Of a DNA stretch of 64,000 bases, positions 33,978 to 46,300 are shown piece by piece. Source of the DNA: Apoda limacodes (Eukaryota > Arthropoda > Insecta > Lepidoptera > Limacodidae); contig OX291545.1 of the NCBI GenBank assembly GCA_946406115.1, positions 3,410,001 through 3,474,000 on the forward strand, read 5' to 3'. The position numbers and the translations under genes were made by a program. Positions within the stretch are counted from its first letter, which is position 1; each line of letters begins with the position of its first letter. Under the pieces are notes generated by a model. That model made no database searches, was not told the DNA's origin, and saw nothing but the letters and a program-made list of their open reading frames with translations.

Positions 33978-34390
33978 TTGGCTTTTGCCGCGGTCGCTCA
34001 AAACTCTATTGTATTTCACACACCGATGGACACTAGCCATTGAGAGTCAGGGGGAGGCATGTAGCCTGGACATAGCGAAGGTGTTCGATCGGGTCTGGCA
34101 CCGGGATCTCCTATCGAAGTTGCCCCGAAGCCGTACTTCACCCGGGGCAAAGGTTGCTGCGTTACAAGTCACAAGTCCGGCCTCATATAGAGTACTGTTG
34201 CCATTTCTGGGCGGGTTTACCCGGATACCAGCCCTTTAAACTCGGTTCACCGACAGGCTGTGAGAATCTTCGACGATCCCAAACTCACAATCTGGATCGC
34301 GCCCTTAAGTCTGAGGAGACCCTTTGCCTCCCTGTGTGTTCTGCCGCTTATATAATGGTAATGGGACGTTTTATAAAGGTATTTAATAAT
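33978..34390 (+). pseudogene. second copy of the 30557-type LINE with internal deletion
   Basis: It has the same sequence as the first copy from GGCTTT-CGC-CGGTCGCTC through DIAK-FDRVWH, then jumps at about 34125 to the C-terminal part (RPHIEYCCHFWAG). About 530 bases, including RT blocks B and C, are missing relative to the first copy. Confidence 0.75.
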
Positions 34391-35787
34391 TTTAATGAAG
34401 TAATAAATGAGAAGAATTATTAATATTGCAAGAACAGAATTTTGTACGTTGTACTATATACTGTACTGGACTGTACATACTGTACTGTACAACTTAACTT
34501 TATACTCCTTGTCACTAAACCGATGAAAATTAATTTTGAAACGATTTTAATTTTACTAAGCTATTGTATGAGAAATAATGCGTGGATTTAGATTATTAAA
34601 TTGATATAATTTAGTTCATATTGAATGATACATAAACGTTTTCTTTGCCACTCTTGACACTTATTGTCACATCTCGAGTATTATCACATCTTGTGTCAGA
34701 ACCTATATGTATTAAAATTCCGAGAACGCCGAACATAGATACCGATTCCGGGATTTAAAATTTCTTTAGAATAAATCGGTACTTATACCGGTATCAAAGT
34801 GAATCAGATGTATGTCAAACTAGTGTTAGTCATAATCTGTGTTCGTGTCGTTGTCGTTTCTGTCTGTAGTCTCTACGTAGAGAGAATGCCAAATCAATTT
34901 TTGGGTGCCGAAGTTTCGTTGGGCATTGCACGTCCTCGTGGTCACAGCATGACGACCAAAAAAGGTACACTTATTCGTGTAATACCAACTTATATGTTTT
35001 AAGAATTTATTTCTCTAAAGTTTACAATATAATCGCCTAATAGAGAAAAATAAATTTTGATTAGTAAATAGTAAATTCGAAGCAAACATAGTTAGTAGGA
35101 TGTGGGTAATTTACAATATCATGAAACACCAAAAGATGTAACATCGGTGTCGCTAAATAGCACGACATTGTAACTTAGTACTAAGGGGCGAGCTACATGA
35201 CTACGTTTATTTAGTAAGGGATAGTTCTAGGTAATTGCCTTACTTATTAAATAGTTTAATTTTTAACCTAAGTTAGCATTTTAAATGATTAATAATTATG
35301 TAACGGTTAATGGTTATGTATCAATACGGGATTATAATTTTTAACAGTATATAATTAGATCAGATTATAACTAAAATAAATTTCATTGAACTATTATGTA
35401 ATTAAATTGATCATATATTATATTATTGCTATTATTGTATACATATCCACATTAAAATAATACTGTTTAAATTAGGATGTAAAATAATTGATTTTATAAT
35501 CAATGATATATCTGTTATAAATTACAATTATATTATAACAATATATAATAAGATTGAATTATAATTAGATTGAACTATTATATAATTAAATTGAACATAA
35601 ATTATATTATTGCTATTAATGTATACATATAAAAATAATACGTGTTAGCATTTGTACGAGATATCCTAAATTACGTGGTATACATACATACATACATATA
35701 TACATACACATACACACTTGTATAAATACAAACATGCATACACATGTATCCCCACATACACACAGATCCCGTATATCAGTTCACAGG
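34391..35787. other. intergenic, very AT-rich; no gene seen
   Basis: Long AT-rich stretch with TACATA-type simple sequence at 35670-35765. The open frame at 34799-35002 has a hydrophobic start but no coding composition. Confidence 0.3.
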
Positions 35788-35938
35788 TTACGCCATTTCT
35801 ACTGTTGAGTAATCTATTAAAATATAATGTTTTAACAACTTTTTAAAAGTGAACTTTGCTTCTCTTACGTCTTCAGGCAGTGAGTTGTAAATTCGTGCTC
35901 CTTCAGACATTATATTTCTTTCGCCATAGTTTGTTCTA
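35788..35938 (-). pseudogene. C-terminal end of a LINE ORF2
   Basis: The minus-strand frame reads RTNYGERNIMSEGARIYNSL and continues PEDVREAKFTFKKLLKHYIL before a TAA at 35788-35790. The NSLPEDVR and FKKLLK blocks are the usual end of jockey/CR1-type ORF2 proteins. An upstream stop lies a few codons before it. The simple-sequence tail at 35640-35765 would be its 3' UTR. Confidence 0.7.
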
Positions 35939-36475
35939 GGGGTTCGTTATACGCACTTGCACTTTTTTCGTAAAAACTAGTTTTGAATTAATGTCCTTTA
36001 ATAATTTTCGTATTAATAGACAATATTCTTATATATTCAATATTAGTATAATATTAAAACATATTCATTAGTCGGTGTAATCGACGCATTAAGACCCAAT
36101 AATTATCTAAAATGATACTTAGATAGCTCTCACAGTTATAACTATACGCAGTTGTAAATGTATCTATAATTAACCTATATGATCATTTTTAATAACTAAG
36201 CTTGGATAAGGATCGATCACAATCTGGTGAGTACAGCTGTTTCAGAAACGTAACTAGGTTGTAATAATTAGTAGCAGATTGATATCTGCCGACAACCTCC
36301 GCATTGTGCGGCTTGTAGCGATGCTGCACAGATGATGAGACATACATAGATGTTAGTTGGTGTAAGGCGTGCGTGGGTGTACCTACCTACACTGTAGGCG
36401 CTCGCGTTGCGTTCAACTTACGGTAGCATTTGTGTGAAGGTACCCCTCGAATACAGGTCTTGCCAGGTAATTTAT
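35939..36475. other. intergenic, no gene seen
   Basis: AT-rich, no coding frame, no recognisable repeat ends. Confidence 0.3.
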
Positions 36476-36479
36476 TATC

Positions 36480-36718
36480 TTAATATATATAAATCTCGTG
36501 TCACAATGTTTGTCCTCAATGGACTCCTAAACTATTGAACCGATTTTGATCAAACTTCGTAAATATCTGTTATTTGATCCAACTTAAAAGATAGGATAGT
36601 TTTTATCTCGATATGTCAAGTGCGAGCCGGACTCGGGCACTATAGGTAAAAACCAACTTTCGCCGGGTACAGAGGGACGGCAGCGGAACAACGTTCGCCG
36701 GGACAGCTAGTTAATCTA
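36480..36718 (+). repeat. interspersed repeat ending in CGCCGGGACAGCTAGTT
   Basis: It begins ATATATATAAATCTCGTGTC, contains TCCTCAATGGACTCCTAAAC and GTGCGAGCCGGACTCG, and ends with a CGCCGGG-CAGCTAGT terminus, a combination widely repeated in lepidopteran genomes. The class is not certain. Confidence 0.55.
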
Positions 36719-37360
36719 TATAACGCACATTAAAGCACATACAGTACGGTACACATTCTACTAAGCAATAATATTTTTGTGAAAGGAAAGTTAGTGATGA
36801 CAGTTGGATGACATATATAACATATAAAATACAGTTGAATAAAATTTGATATACTCATACAGATAAACCATGTCTTAGATTTATAAATAGGGAACTACTC
36901 ATTTTATCTTGAACAAGAGTATTCACGGGGCATAGCTAGGTGTACAATAGATAGTTCTAAAAATATATTTTAATTTTAAATATATGAAATTTGGCGATGT
37001 AGCAGTGGATTTGGCGATACCTGGATTCAAAATATTATCTGACGGTTTACCACTGTGTGTAGCACGCAGACTATTATTAGTTTTACTGAAGTTCCAATTC
37101 AAATTTTAAAAACCAAAAAAATCACGTCTCCATTGGTATTGTCACGGGCGAGCGGTCACCCATCCCGCGGCGACATTCCGCGCGTCTGCGGACCGTGACG
37201 GTAGGCCCCTAAGCTATCTGATACCGAATATGATACCAAACCATACATATTTAGGTTGACAAGAAAACAGACACGAACGCTATTCAATATCAATAGCAGA
37301 TACGTGAAACTTCTTAACCTCGTTCTACGAGTATTATGAAGCATGTTGGATAATGATATA
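36719..37360. other. intergenic, no gene seen
   Basis: AT-rich. A GC-rich patch at 37140-37205 has no coding frame with support. Confidence 0.3.
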
Positions 37361-37690
37361 AAAAAACAGGTTGCACTCCGGGAATGCCGGCAGAAGTGTA
37401 AACTTGAATATTAACAATTTTTTGTTTCCTATACTAGCTAGTTACTTCCCATCACTTCGTAAATATTTATTTATTATAAATAATAATGTTTATTTATTTA
37501 CTTTTTTGACGTAGTATATCTGACATCTCAATATGTCATAGTATTAAAATTCCATATTCTAAACTATATTTACTAAAAATAAAACTAACCTAATGTAAAT
37601 AAAGGTCACGTGTCCTGACGCGAGTTTTAAATTTTTTACCCATCACAAAAAAAGTGCACAACGCCGCTAAAGAAGTTTTCACTTCAAAAA
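37361..37690 (+). mobile_element. MITE-like element, copy 2 of the family at 30148
   Basis: It aligns in reverse orientation with 30148-30474 over both ends and the middle segment TTTATTTACTTTTTTGACGT. It differs by indels in between, so it is an older or independent insertion. Confidence 0.65.
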
Positions 37691-39030
37691 TCTCGAAGCA
37701 AGCATACGCGCCTAAGTAATCAACCAACACCGGCTACCTGCCGTCAGACCAAGCTCCTCTTCCAGCTGCTCCACCAAGCAGATGTAGGATTCTTCTCCAT
37801 GACAACTACCTTGATGCCGCTTGAAGAATTTTGAAAATGCACCACCTTTGTCCCATAAATTGCACAATTCCTAATTTGTATTCCACGTAAATTCTTCATA
37901 AAAAAAACAGTCCAAGTAACAGTATTCTGCGCAATCTACGACAAAACAACAACTGATTAACAGGTGTTGTATTTCTTTTTATTTTTTAATTATATGCGTG
38001 TGTTGAGCGAGCTCCAATTAGAATACAGCTTTGGTAGCAAAAAACTGCATAGCACATCTTCTGGTGGTTCGGAGGAAACCCAAACCGACAAACAGTTTAC
38101 CCAGACTTGAGCTCACTTCGAAAGCAATTAATCTAATAAAATAATTGAATTATACATCATATTTAAATTAAAATGGCTTGAACTACGGAACACTTAAAAA
38201 TTCAGCACCTTCTTTCATAAAAATCATCGCCTTTCCCTACGCACCATCTCTCGCTCTAATCCTCTATGCTCTCAATCTCCACTCCACGTAACGCTTAGTC
38301 GTTTCAAAATATTTCACCATATTTACATTATTGATTTTGCTTCTAATCAAAGTAACATCGGTGTCGGCACCATGGACTTTGAGTTCTGTAATAGACTGTG
38401 CAACCGCCTCACAAGATTTACCATCCTTTAGAAAGAGACAAAGAGAACCTGCGATCTCTTTTATCTTTCTATCAGCGCCAGTTTGTTTGTTTATGTTTAT
38501 TAAAACAAGTTAGAAAGAGACAAGAGAACTCAAGTTCACTTCGTCTTTGTCACACTATTGTGACCATTATTATCATAGCTGGCGCTGTCTAGTATTTATG
38601 TCTATGGTTAACACCAAGGCCGGTGAACTGAATCTTACGGCATCAAAACCTTTTAATTAATTAAATCATTTGAGAACAATGTGTTTAAGCAAATTGGCGA
38701 TTAAGCTAAGAACTTAGTGTAGAACCAAGAACTGACCGAGGAATGACCACTGATCCATTGGTAGCTGTAGTCACGCCGCCGCGTCGGTCGGGGCTGCGGG
38801 CTCGGCGGCAATTTACGTCGTCCGACGACTAATTAAGTTCCTCGTCGCCAGCCCAGCAGCCAGAATAATACGGTATCTTGACTAACTCCCTACAATAACT
38901 AATGCTTGAACATACTAGCTACTAGCAGCGAAAACAGTAAATACTCCTTTACGATTAGTATATTATTTATTTATTTAGTATATTAAAGAAATAAGTGCCT
39001 ACGCTTTTTCTGCGGGTAAGGAAAAGGCAT
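37691..39030. other. intergenic; GC-rich patch at 38760-38860
   Basis: The patch (TCACGCCGCCGCGTCGGTCG and following) has promoter-like CpG content but no frame or splice signals that I can support. The open frames at 38331-38592 overlap a local near-duplication of GAAAGAGACAAGAGAACT-like sequence. Confidence 0.25.
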
Positions 39031-39034
39031 AATC

Positions 39035-39112
39035 GTGTGCGAGTGATATATCAAATAGTAGTGTGCGAGTGATATGTCACATAGTAGTGTGCGAGTGATA
39101 TATCACATGAAT
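39035..39112. repeat. 28-bp repeat, three copies
   Basis: GTGTGCGAGTGATATATCA-CATAGTA recurs three times with few changes. Confidence 0.9.
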
Positions 39113-39454
39113 TACCTTTTTGGAAAATTTTCCTGATTCACTTTATGATCTATATTTTTAATTAAGGAATTACAAACTTACTGTTCTGCATGAGGTAAAA
39201 TTCTCAGAAGTCAAATATCAATGTTCCGTTTACGATCACTTTTTACAACATCATATCATGTTATACCTAGTAATAATATTAAGTGATACACCATACGGGC
39301 ATTAAGTCGCTTCGCTTTTGATGGATCACAATCTCGTGACGCCAGTTACATTTTACTAGTCACCTAGAGGAAACGAAAACTGCATCGGACTTCAAAACCG
39401 GTGCCATTCCGGTTATCTTACTGCATTTTAGGAGTTTACGTAAAATACTCACGG

Positions 39455-39628
39455 TGGTAGTATGTGGTAGGTAGGTAGCATGGTCGTAGGTAGGTAGCAT
39501 GGTGGTAGGTAGGTAGCATGTGGTAGGTAGGTAGCATGTGGTAGGTAGGTAGCATGGTGGTAGGTAGGTAGCATGTGGTAGGTAGGTAGCACGTGGTAGA
39601 TAAGTAGCATGTGGTAGGTAGGTCGGAG
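39455..39628. repeat. minisatellite of GGTAGGTAGGTAGCATGTGGTA-like units
   Basis: The GGTAGGTAGCATG core recurs about nine times, with 17- or 20-base spacing according to whether GG or GTGG follows ATG. The minus-strand open frame across it (39360-39725) is an artefact. Confidence 0.92.
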
Positions 39629-40007
39629 GGTGATGAAAAACATTGTTTATTCTATTTTTTTGACGAAACTGACAATCGCTTATCGACTTAGTCACAGTTA
39701 TTACAAAAGTGAAAAACAAACGCAATCTTTGTTATATTACAGATAAATAAGTGACGGCTATTTCACGGTGCGTTTGCTGTTCCGTTTTCGACCGAATTAA
39801 GTAATGCGAAATATTGCGATCGTCCAAAATCCCTTACTTGAGGTTTTTGTCAAAAATTATGATGGCTTGATTGTTGAGCTCAAAACTGAGCATGTCTACT
39901 GTAAAACTACATTCATTACTCTGTAACCTAAGTGTCCACTGTACATTGTATGCTTAGTGTTAACTGTACGCTTAAGAGCCTATATGAATAAATTGTTGGA
40001 TGATGTG

Positions 40008-40255
40008 GCTCAGTGTGTAAGGACCTACCTGCTGAACTGGATCCGTGGGTTCGATTCCCGCACAGGATACAAAAATTTTACATTTTTGTGTACGTCTTAA
40101 TTTTGAGTGTTTTCTATGGATAATATGTATACATTTACACAAAAAAAAGTATGTGTATGTATTTGTATTTTAAACTTTGCTTAGTTTGGTTAGGGCCAGA
40201 CGGCGCTGTAGGATTTCTCCAAAAAAAATATTATTAATGTTATTATTATTGAACT
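40008..40255 (+). mobile_element. tRNA-derived SINE, best copy
   Basis: The head has an A-box-like TGGCTCAGTGTGTAAGG and a perfect B-box GGTTCGATTCC (about 40048-40058), 30-35 bases apart as in a pol III promoter. The body ends GGGCCAGACGGCGCTGTAGG, and an A-run is followed by an (ATT)n tail. Body and tail match 13031-13308 (reverse strand) and 26875-27045. Confidence 0.8.
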
Positions 40256-40444
40256 TTTTAAATGTTTATGAAACCTACTTTTTGTACTTGTTGTTAATTA
40301 TAAATTCGAAACTATTCAAAATAATAATTAAGTTTTGCTGTCTTTGAATTGATTCTACGGATATACTTACTAATATTTAACATTATTTATAAATGACATA
40401 AAATTTGTTTGTTTGTTAGTATTTGTAGGTATTATACTAACATT

Positions 40445-40525
40445 AGGGGCGTTTTATTGACAAGCATTATACGCATTGAAGCGCTCAATGCTCTCTATGC
40501 GCACATTCGATCGTGCTGTTGACTA
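40445..40525. repeat. dispersed repeat shared with 48355-48455
   Basis: Shares TTATACGCATTGAA and CATGCGCACATTCGATCGT-like blocks in the same order and orientation with 48355-48455. The distal copy has about 20 extra bases in the middle. Confidence 0.6.
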
Positions 40526-40939
40526 AAAATTTATTCAAAAATTCAATACTAACACATTTCTATATCGCGCTACAATAAAGTTATATTACTTCCAGTTCCG
40601 TTACAACCGACTTCGATCTTAGTAACATTGGTAATAGTTAAAAGGGTATTCCTAAGGCCATGAGTATATAACCTAAACAGAATTTCAAAAACTCTTTCTT
40701 ACAGAGAAGGGTAAAACTTTTATCGTTAGGTAAACAGCCATTGTTACACCACAAAAAAAAGACAAAATTAATGTTTTTTTCTTAACCGTAAACTCGATAC
40801 GGAAATAATAATGCAGTTATTTTGTCTACAGATACTGTACAGACTATCGTTTGTGCGATAAATTAACTACACTACTTTAAGTGGTTCATTTAATGGCGTA
40901 ACTAGCGCCACCAACTGATATTTTAATTTCATCTGTACA

Positions 40940-41185
40940 AAGCGAATTTCAAAAATGTGCTTTCACAGAAATATATACTAGTTATGAGTCATTTTCTGAA
41001 TGCTTTGTATTGCTTCTAGGATACATCTGCAGAGTTGTAGGTCGTAGATAGCATTACAGCTGAAATCGGCTTCTTTTAGCTGTAATGCTTTCTTCGACCT
41101 CCATCCTAGAAGCAATACAAAATGTTCCAAAAGTGACTTATAACTTAGTATATATTTTTGTAAAAGCACATTTTTGAAATTCACT
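40940..41185. mobile_element. fold-back MITE with about 110-bp arms
   Basis: Bases 40941-41055 are imperfectly complementary to 41184-41070 (blocks GAATTTCAAAAATGTGCTTT, ATATATACTA, TTGTATTGCTTCTAGGAT and AGCATTACAGCT occur in both arms in inverse order). The loop is only about 15 bases, so a transcript would form one long hairpin. No transposase. The open frame at 40978-41184 lies within the hairpin and is not a gene. Confidence 0.8.
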
Positions 41186-41189
41186 TAGT

Positions 41190-42234
41190 TCAAATAGGAA
41201 ATAAAAAAAACCATTGGCGGCGGTAGTGTGTCTCAGGATCAGGAACCCCCTTAAGATAAAAAATATAAATGTGCAATATTCTTACATAGTACGACTAGTG
41301 CTAAATGTATACCAGGAATCCTAAAGATGTAATAAGATGAGTCATCTCCTTAAGTTCGCTCAGTGTCTTTAAATGAAATGTCAGCGCATGACGTCACCCG
41401 CCGCGGCACCACATCACCACATTACCACATCACCACATCACAATTACTCGTAATAACAAGAAGCAGAGTCGTAGCACTATAACTTACTGACATTGCTTTA
41501 TTGCAATCAGGAACTTCTTCAGTTTCAGTTAGGTTGTTACACTACATACCTACATACTTAGTTTGTAATAATAATTTGCCTTGTTTCTGATTTGATCAAT
41601 TATAATTTACAAATGTTTGCTCTTATGTTACCTACTAGTGAATGGTGTGTTATATTTTTTGGTATTAACTAATTACAGAGGAACATATCACAACACATAC
41701 GAAATATTTAACATCCCTTTCTTATCCGCATTTGTTGTACAAATGTAAAAACGAACTGTCTTATTATTTATTGTACTATAGATACTGTTGAGTAGGCTGT
41801 GCTGTAGTAGAACGAGCTTAGCGGTTTGCCGTATTTAACTGGAATTAACATAACGCGGACACAAATGCGGATAAGTAAGCGCAAGGTCGTTGCGGGCCGC
41901 TGCGTGCTTGTGCCCGCGACCGTACTTTTAGTTGTTTACAACCGCGTATACATATATACCAATATAAACTACGTTTTTTACTATTATGTGTAACCAACTA
42001 TAAAAAAGTGATACATGTTTCACTGCTGTATTCTTACTTTATTACTTTACTGTCGGCACCTACGCTATTTTGACTTTAATAATATGTTGTCAAGATTCTG
42101 ACAAATGGGTCAATGATGTTTAGTGTCGCTTACTTATTTACTTGTCTTATGAACGTAAGTTTACAGAAACCTGATTGCACCAATCATTTCAATTTTTTAA
42201 AAAACAATATCATCATTTATTTATTATTTATCAC
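41190..42234. other. intergenic, no gene seen
   Basis: AT-rich, with a small CACCACATCACCACATTACC run at 41408-41442. No coding frame. Confidence 0.3.
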
Positions 42235-42478
42235 TAGCTTGTGCCCGCGGTACCACCCGCCATAAATACGGTTAAAGGTAGTGTAGGATTTAAATGACAA
42301 CTTCTCAATTACAGAAAAAAACCGACTTACACTGAACGTTTTCAAGTAGCCTATGTCCTTTGTCGGGACTCAAACTATCTCCAAGCCAAATTTCATCTTA
42401 ATCGGTACAGCGGTTAACGCGTGAAGAGGTAACAGACAGGCAGACACAGTTACTTTCGCATTTATAATATAATTATGG
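42235..42478 (+). repeat. interspersed LINE-tail-like repeat
   Basis: It starts ACTAGCTTGTGCCCGCGG, contains GTAGCCTATGTCCTTTGTCG and CCAAATTTCATCTTAATCGG, and ends ATTTATAATATAATTATGGA. This is a very common RTE-like 3' repeat of Lepidoptera in my knowledge. It carries no gene. Confidence 0.6.
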
Positions 42479-43384
42479 ATTTTTAGTAAAATCCCATTTT
42501 TGTCACAACACAAACAACAGATAACACAATTAATTGACTGGCATTTTGGACAAAGGCGAGAGTCGCGGATAAAGGTTTTTGGGTCGAGAAAGTTGGTTTT
42601 TTCAGGGTCGTGTCATCGTAAACATTCCCTTTAAGGAGATTATTATATTTCTCGGACCTTTATTAAGTAAGAAATAATCAGTTTTGCGCGGCCATGCAAT
42701 TACAATGCCATTAACTGTATTTGGCGTTTGGACGTTGTCAGTTCAGGCCTCTAGGTTTGGATGATGTGATTATGATAAAGTTTCGAAATGTGAGATATTA
42801 TGCAACTACCTACAGTAGCGACCGTGCACCAGGCGACGGGGTTTGGTATTTCCTAGAAAGGCGAGGTTGAATCGAGCAAGCAAAGACGCGCGCGGCGTGC
42901 CTTTCTGCTTACAAATAAGTAAGTACTTATTATGTGAAAAGCGAATTACAAGGAAAACCCTTAAAACAGGTGAGAAACTTGACTTGAATCCGGTACCAAA
43001 GAGTTGAACAACTTAATCATAGCAACCAAAAAAAGATGTCATCGATTTCAATTTCAAAACCACATCTCTGTAAAGGATGTTTTTTTATAAATTTCTTACA
43101 ACGCTTGGCTGCGTATTGCGTATTGCGAGCATACTAGCCTAGATAGATTGCGAGTATCACTTTAACCCACCAACACGGTCCTGCTCTAGTTATCTACACA
43201 ATAGTACACTGAATAAAAGTCCAAATTGACTATGCACGAAAACTGTATAAGAAAATGCATTTGATATTTTCACCTGATTTGAAATATCGAATATTAAAAT
43301 CTCAAACTGTTCTATTACGATGTTAATAGATAGATAATAATTTCTTTGATGAATTCAGTAACCTTTTGGCCGATGAGAACATCA
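42479..43384. other. intergenic, no gene seen
   Basis: AT-rich, no coding frame, no recognisable repeat ends. Confidence 0.3.
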
Positions 43385-44188
43385 AATTCAATTTTTTTTA
43401 TTTCTCAAAAATAGGATTCATATTACTATTTTGAAGTCAATAAACTACAAGTTACTATTAATACTGGTGTCCTGGTGAGAAGAAACGGCGAAAGAAACTC
43501 TCCTGCAGTCGCTCTTTTAATTTTAATTAAGCACTAGAAATCAAGTAGGTTATGTTTTATCATCAAGGTTGTCTTTAACTGTGTAATAAGTTTTTTGTCA
43601 ATTTTCTTCTTTTTAAGTTTAATTGATACTCTTCTGCAGAGATTTTATTGTAAAAATGGATACATTGTTATATGATTTATCTATTTTCTAAAGCCTTGTG
43701 TAGCTCAGAGCAAGTTTGTGTCTATTTCTTGTATTACGATTATAAATATCGCTATTCTTTTTTAAAACAAACAATATCTTTATGTACATAAATTAAACTT
43801 TCTAATATATACTGGGACGCAGGGCCGCAGAGAGAAAATCAGGGCGTAAAAGTTGACGAATCTTTTTAACCGCTAATGCTGCAGAACTGAGCCTATTCGC
43901 CAATCTAGCTATAGGGTAATACATACGAATACTGTATTATCTACAATATCTAACTGCTCCCCGCATATAAATACACTGGTTCTTACCTGACTGACATTTG
44001 GTGTTAAAAAAATTATACATTTTGTTTTTTGCTATTAAGGAGTAAATTACTCATGTTTAACCAGCGGGCACCTTTAGTCTGACAGTTGTTAACATTATTT
44101 AAAATAGTTTTGCGAATCTTAAGTTTGAATAAAAGCTATGTGCAAACAACAGTATCTCATGACTATCTTTTACAACCATAAGCAGATC

Positions 44189-44272
<84 letters not shown>

Positions 44273-44965
44273 ATAATAGTAATATAAGAAATGGAATAAT
44301 AGTATTATAATATAATAGTAATATAAGAAATGGGAATGTCCCAAAAATGGTACCCTGTGGAACACCAATTTTAATGTTTAATCCAGGGGAGCACTTCCCA
44401 TTTATGTCAACTGTTTGAATTCTATTGATCACATACGAGTTAATTACTTTAAGTGCAGCACTCTTAACGTGATGGCACACCGCACACCCAAACGAGTTCA
44501 GTTTGTAAGAATTTGATTAATTTTTTTACAGTTCTGAGTACAATTTTTGATGTGACAAAAATATATGTTATAGTTCAAACCTTAATTAAGTGAATTTGCT
44601 GATACCTATTATAATGTTATGTTGTAAATAAAATAAATTTTGACATTTTATTTTTAGGCTTTAATTCAAATTGTTTCTAAAACTAAGAGTGATATTCTCT
44701 TGATTCATATTTCATAGAATATATATTAATATGACAAGTCAAATAGTTAGTAAAAAAATATTGAATTTTATACCGACAAAAACCGAGAAAATCGCGATTT
44801 TGTATATTTCAATAGTGTAATATGTTTTTGTACACTGGTCGAAACGGCACGCTTTTATATACCATAGTGTTGGACGCAATCGAATGCCTTAGATAGATCA
44901 TAGTAGACACCCAAGGCATCTATGGAATCGTCCCAAGCATCAAATAATGTGCTTCGTTTTCATTA
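43385..44965 (-). pseudogene. decayed jockey-like LINE ORF2 with a (TA)n expansion inside
   Basis: On the minus strand, about 44950-44880 encodes LGVYYDLSKAFDCVQH (RT palm block A). 44480-44330 encodes INSYVINRIQTVDINGKCSP and then GVPQGTIFGTF (block B). After a long TA run the frame resumes with IYINDLLMVV (44190-44160), the expected continuation of FLIYINDL. About 43770-43600 encodes TRNRHKLALSYTRL and other C-terminal-like fragments. Frameshifts and stops separate the pieces. It is a dead, old copy of a family different from the 30557 LINE. Confidence 0.75.
44193..44266. repeat. (TA)n microsatellite, about 37 units
   Basis: An uninterrupted AT alternation of about 74 bases. It sits inside the RT frame of the LINE relic, next to a 40-base direct duplication (about 44267-44330). 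Confidence 0.97.
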
Positions 44966-46204
44966 AGATCGTACAACTATAGGTAAGACTAAGACTATAG
45001 GTAGTTAAAACAGTTGCCTAAGAGGTAGGTAAAATTGTATCTCTGATTTACGTATGTAATGGGCGAAATAAGGGTGAGAATACTTTTTATTTTAAACAGT
45101 AATATTTTATTCATCATTTTAACATTTTTTTGTTATTAGAAACTTGTAAAACAAACTTCTAAAAACATTAAAATAGAAACAAAATAACTAACTTATAGAC
45201 ATTATTATAATAAATCAATGTGAAATATAATACTCACTGCATTATTTAAATGGAGATTTGAAATTTCAAATTTAATTTCAATAGGTATTCAAAAATATAA
45301 TGACAATTATTCACCTATTTATTTATTTATCTTGATCATTATGGCTTTTAAATAACATAACCGTGACTTTTAACTGATTTCATAAGCCTTTTACGACGTA
45401 ATTTACAACTAAATAGCTTTACTTCGTTGCGAATAAAACATATTCTCTGAAAAGAATTAAAACCACATGTTACATAAATGTCGAAAGTTTTTACCGACCT
45501 ATTAATTAATAACATCTACTTGTCCTCAGTGAGACCAGGCACCAACCACCCATCAAAAACACATTAACCATTAACAGGACACAAAACCCTAATCGCTGCG
45601 GCCGACCTGCCGGAACTAACTTAAACTGAGAAACCGCAACAATAGCCAAGAGCAGCGCATGCGCTGTGACATCGTTAATGCATATCCGGACGCCATGACT
45701 TCCGGTGCCCATAGGTTCGCGACCCGGCCAATTGATGTAACCTATATATGGGCTGGGAAATGTAGGGCTATCCGCCCTTTATCCGGCATCAAAGATAGTG
45801 ATTGCAGAAGTCGGTTACATTTATGTATATCGACACTCATGCTATGACTAACTATGTCCATCCAATCAACGTCGATAAAGCCAAGAAGCTTAGCTTATTA
45901 TTTTTCAATTTAGTAAGAAGTTTGTAATAGCTAATTTTTAATAACACGCATTAAAATAATATATCATGTAAAAAAAAACCTTACTAAACTAGTTTTAACA
46001 TAATGTACAAACATATAAAACTGAAGAACTTTATTAGTATATCATAGATATTCCAAAACCAAAATAATCTTGGTTGGTACACCGTAAGGGTTCGGTTTAC
46101 ATATATAGGTAGGATACTACTTATCCACTAGTCCCGAAAATAAAAATTCATGGTTTAATATTTTATATACTTATATAATTTACAACTAATTACCCAGATT
46201 TTAA
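44966..46204. other. intergenic; GC-richer unique patch at 45520-45850
   Basis: The patch has open frames on both strands (45506-45712 minus, 45659-45847 plus), neither with recognisable domains. It might be an unknown dispersed repeat. The rest is AT-rich. Confidence 0.25.
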
Positions 46205-46300
46205 GTATCGCTGCTTAGCTTTGTAATGGCGTTTGCCTCGTGTTCTGAGGGGTTACGGTTCAAACCCAGCATTTAAGTACAAATGAGCCTATTTCTAAAA
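46205..46300 (+). mobile_element. tRNA-headed SINE fragment
   Basis: AGCTTTGTAATGGCGTTTGC followed 30 bases later by the B-box-like GGTTCAAACCC. Only the head is clear. Confidence 0.4.

Noticed and set aside
39360..39725. Minus-strand open frame rich in Tyr, Leu and Pro
   Set aside because: Most of it is the GGTAGGTAGCATG minisatellite; its ends show no coding character.
40047..40062. Possible genuine tRNA gene at a perfect B-box
   Set aside because: The sequence upstream does not give a paired acceptor or anticodon stem, and the body with the (ATT)n tail shows it is a SINE.
45506..45847. Open frames on both strands in a GC-richer patch
   Set aside because: Neither frame has a domain, splice context or neighbouring exons; probably a repeat or chance.
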